A stretch of 5,591 nucleotides of DNA, from NCBI GenBank assembly GCA_947311335.1, contig CAMZKR010000031.1, positions 1-5,591 on the forward strand. Reading direction: 5' to 3'. Within the stretch, counting starts at the first letter, position 1. The number at the start of each line of letters is the position of its first letter. This DNA comes from an uncultured bacterium. GTDB lineage: Bacteria; Patescibacteriota; Gracilibacteria; BD1-5; UBA6164. Shown in pieces: positions 4,845 through 5,591 of the stretch. The position numbers and the translations under genes were made by a program. The notes beneath the pieces were generated by a model, which was not told the DNA's origin, made no database searches, and was given only the letters and a program-made list of their open reading frames with translations.

Positions 4845-5573
4845 ATGGTCACAAAAGAAAAAATATGGAAAAAAGAAGAACCTTTATATAAGGCACTGAT
4901 TGAATGAGGTGAAGAAAATGAATTAGTAAAAGAATTTATATTAAAAGTAAAAAAAGCTATAGAGGATAGAATTATATGAACTGTTTCATGTATGGATGAT
5001 AGATTATCGATAGTTAATTGAACAATTAGAATAGCAGGTTCTTGAAATTTACTTTCTGATGCAATTTGAGAAGAAGACTTAATAAATATTTTAAAAGAAT
5101 TAGAAGTAAAGAAGATAACAACTCATAATGATTGTTGAGCAGCCTGAATTTATGCAAATTGAAAGAATTTAGAAGAAGATATAGATGCAGATGAAATAAC
5201 AAGACAACTTATGGTTAAATTATGTAATAATTATACTTTAGAGCATGAGCATATTTCAGATATAGATATTCCACATGGTGCTAGATCTATGTTTGTTGAC
5301 ACTACTGCTAAATTTAATCCAAGTAAGGTAAGTTGATTACCAGAATCTTTTGTTATTACAGCAAAAAGTTTTCCAATTAATCATATAATAGAACAAATAA
5401 ATGTTGCAATAGATATAGCAATATGAGATCATTGATATTGAAAAAAAATAAATAAAAAAAATCCTTTTTTTATTTTTATTATTTGAAAGATATGAGAAAA
5501 TGAAAAATTAGAAACTGAGATAGAAAAGATACAAAAACAAAGATGAGAAATAATAAAAATAAAATATATATAG
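4845..5573 (+). CDS. Beta-carbonic-anhydrase-like zinc protein (242 aa, code 25)
   Basis: ATG 4845 to TAG 5571-5573. The motif SCMDDR (Cys49, Asp51, Arg53) followed by THNDCGAAG (His94, Cys97) matches the beta-carbonic anhydrase signature: two Cys and one His bind zinc, and an Asp-Arg pair sits beside the first Cys. IRIAGSGN between them corresponds to the family's R-x-AGN segment. Such enzymes interconvert CO2 and bicarbonate. The Cys-to-His spacing is 45 residues against 56 in the E. coli Can enzyme, and the last 140 residues show no family motif I recognise, so the protein is divergent and may have another zinc-dependent role. It has no signal peptide and is probably cytoplasmic. Both glycines of CGAAG are TGA. 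Promoter P4 suggests independent transcription. Confidence 0.7.
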
Positions 5574-5591
5574 AAAAAAAATAAATATTAA

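Noticed and set aside
5440..5483. A/T-only inverted repeat resembling a terminator inside the carbonic-anhydrase-like gene
   Set aside because: The 11-pair stem is made of A and T runs that encode Lys, Asn, Phe and Ile in frame. It is most likely low-complexity coding sequence.
15..5573. TGA as tryptophan (mycoplasma or mitochondrial type code)
   Set aside because: TGA falls on glycine positions of known motifs such as G-x-S-x-G-G and CGA, and TGG is still used for Trp.

Overview
The window comes from a very A+T-rich bacterial genome in which TGA is read as glycine (genetic code 25). This points to the Gracilibacteria/Absconditabacteria (BD1-5/SR1) part of the Candidate Phyla Radiation. With TGA as a stop almost nothing here is a full gene. 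With TGA as Gly the window fills with ordinary-length genes, and many TGA codons fall on family-invariant glycines: three in a row in a hydrolase G-x-S-x-G elbow, VGKDQ of TrpRS, and CGAAG of a carbonic-anhydrase-like protein. TAA and TAG are the working stops and TGG still encodes Trp.

Layout. 15-398 and 421-756: two small, charged, helical hypothetical proteins that may be related. 757-1116: a non-coding region with a good promoter, two short leader-type reading frames and two intrinsic terminators. Each terminator's 5' arm can instead pair with an upstream strand lying at the end of a short reading frame, so this looks like a tandem attenuator. 1117-1887: an unrecognised 256-residue protein. 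1906-2688: an alpha/beta hydrolase in the same probable operon. 2685-2946 (minus): a chorismate mutase (AroQ) gene broken by a small deletion; its stop overlaps the hydrolase stop tail to tail. 3061-3225: a 54-residue acidic protein behind a TTGACA promoter. 3257-4224: a full-length but broken tryptophanyl-tRNA synthetase gene with one frameshift and two TAA codons at conserved Gln positions. 4281-4784: a lysine-rich, partly coiled-coil hypothetical protein. 4845-5573: a divergent beta-carbonic-anhydrase-like protein.

The items most worth following are the tandem attenuator-like leader in front of the orphan 256-residue gene, and the side-by-side damage in two genes tied to aromatic amino acids (aroQ and trpS). 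No tRNA, rRNA, CRISPR array, transposase or terminal inverted repeat was seen. All calls come from reading the sequence by eye; no database search or folding program was run.
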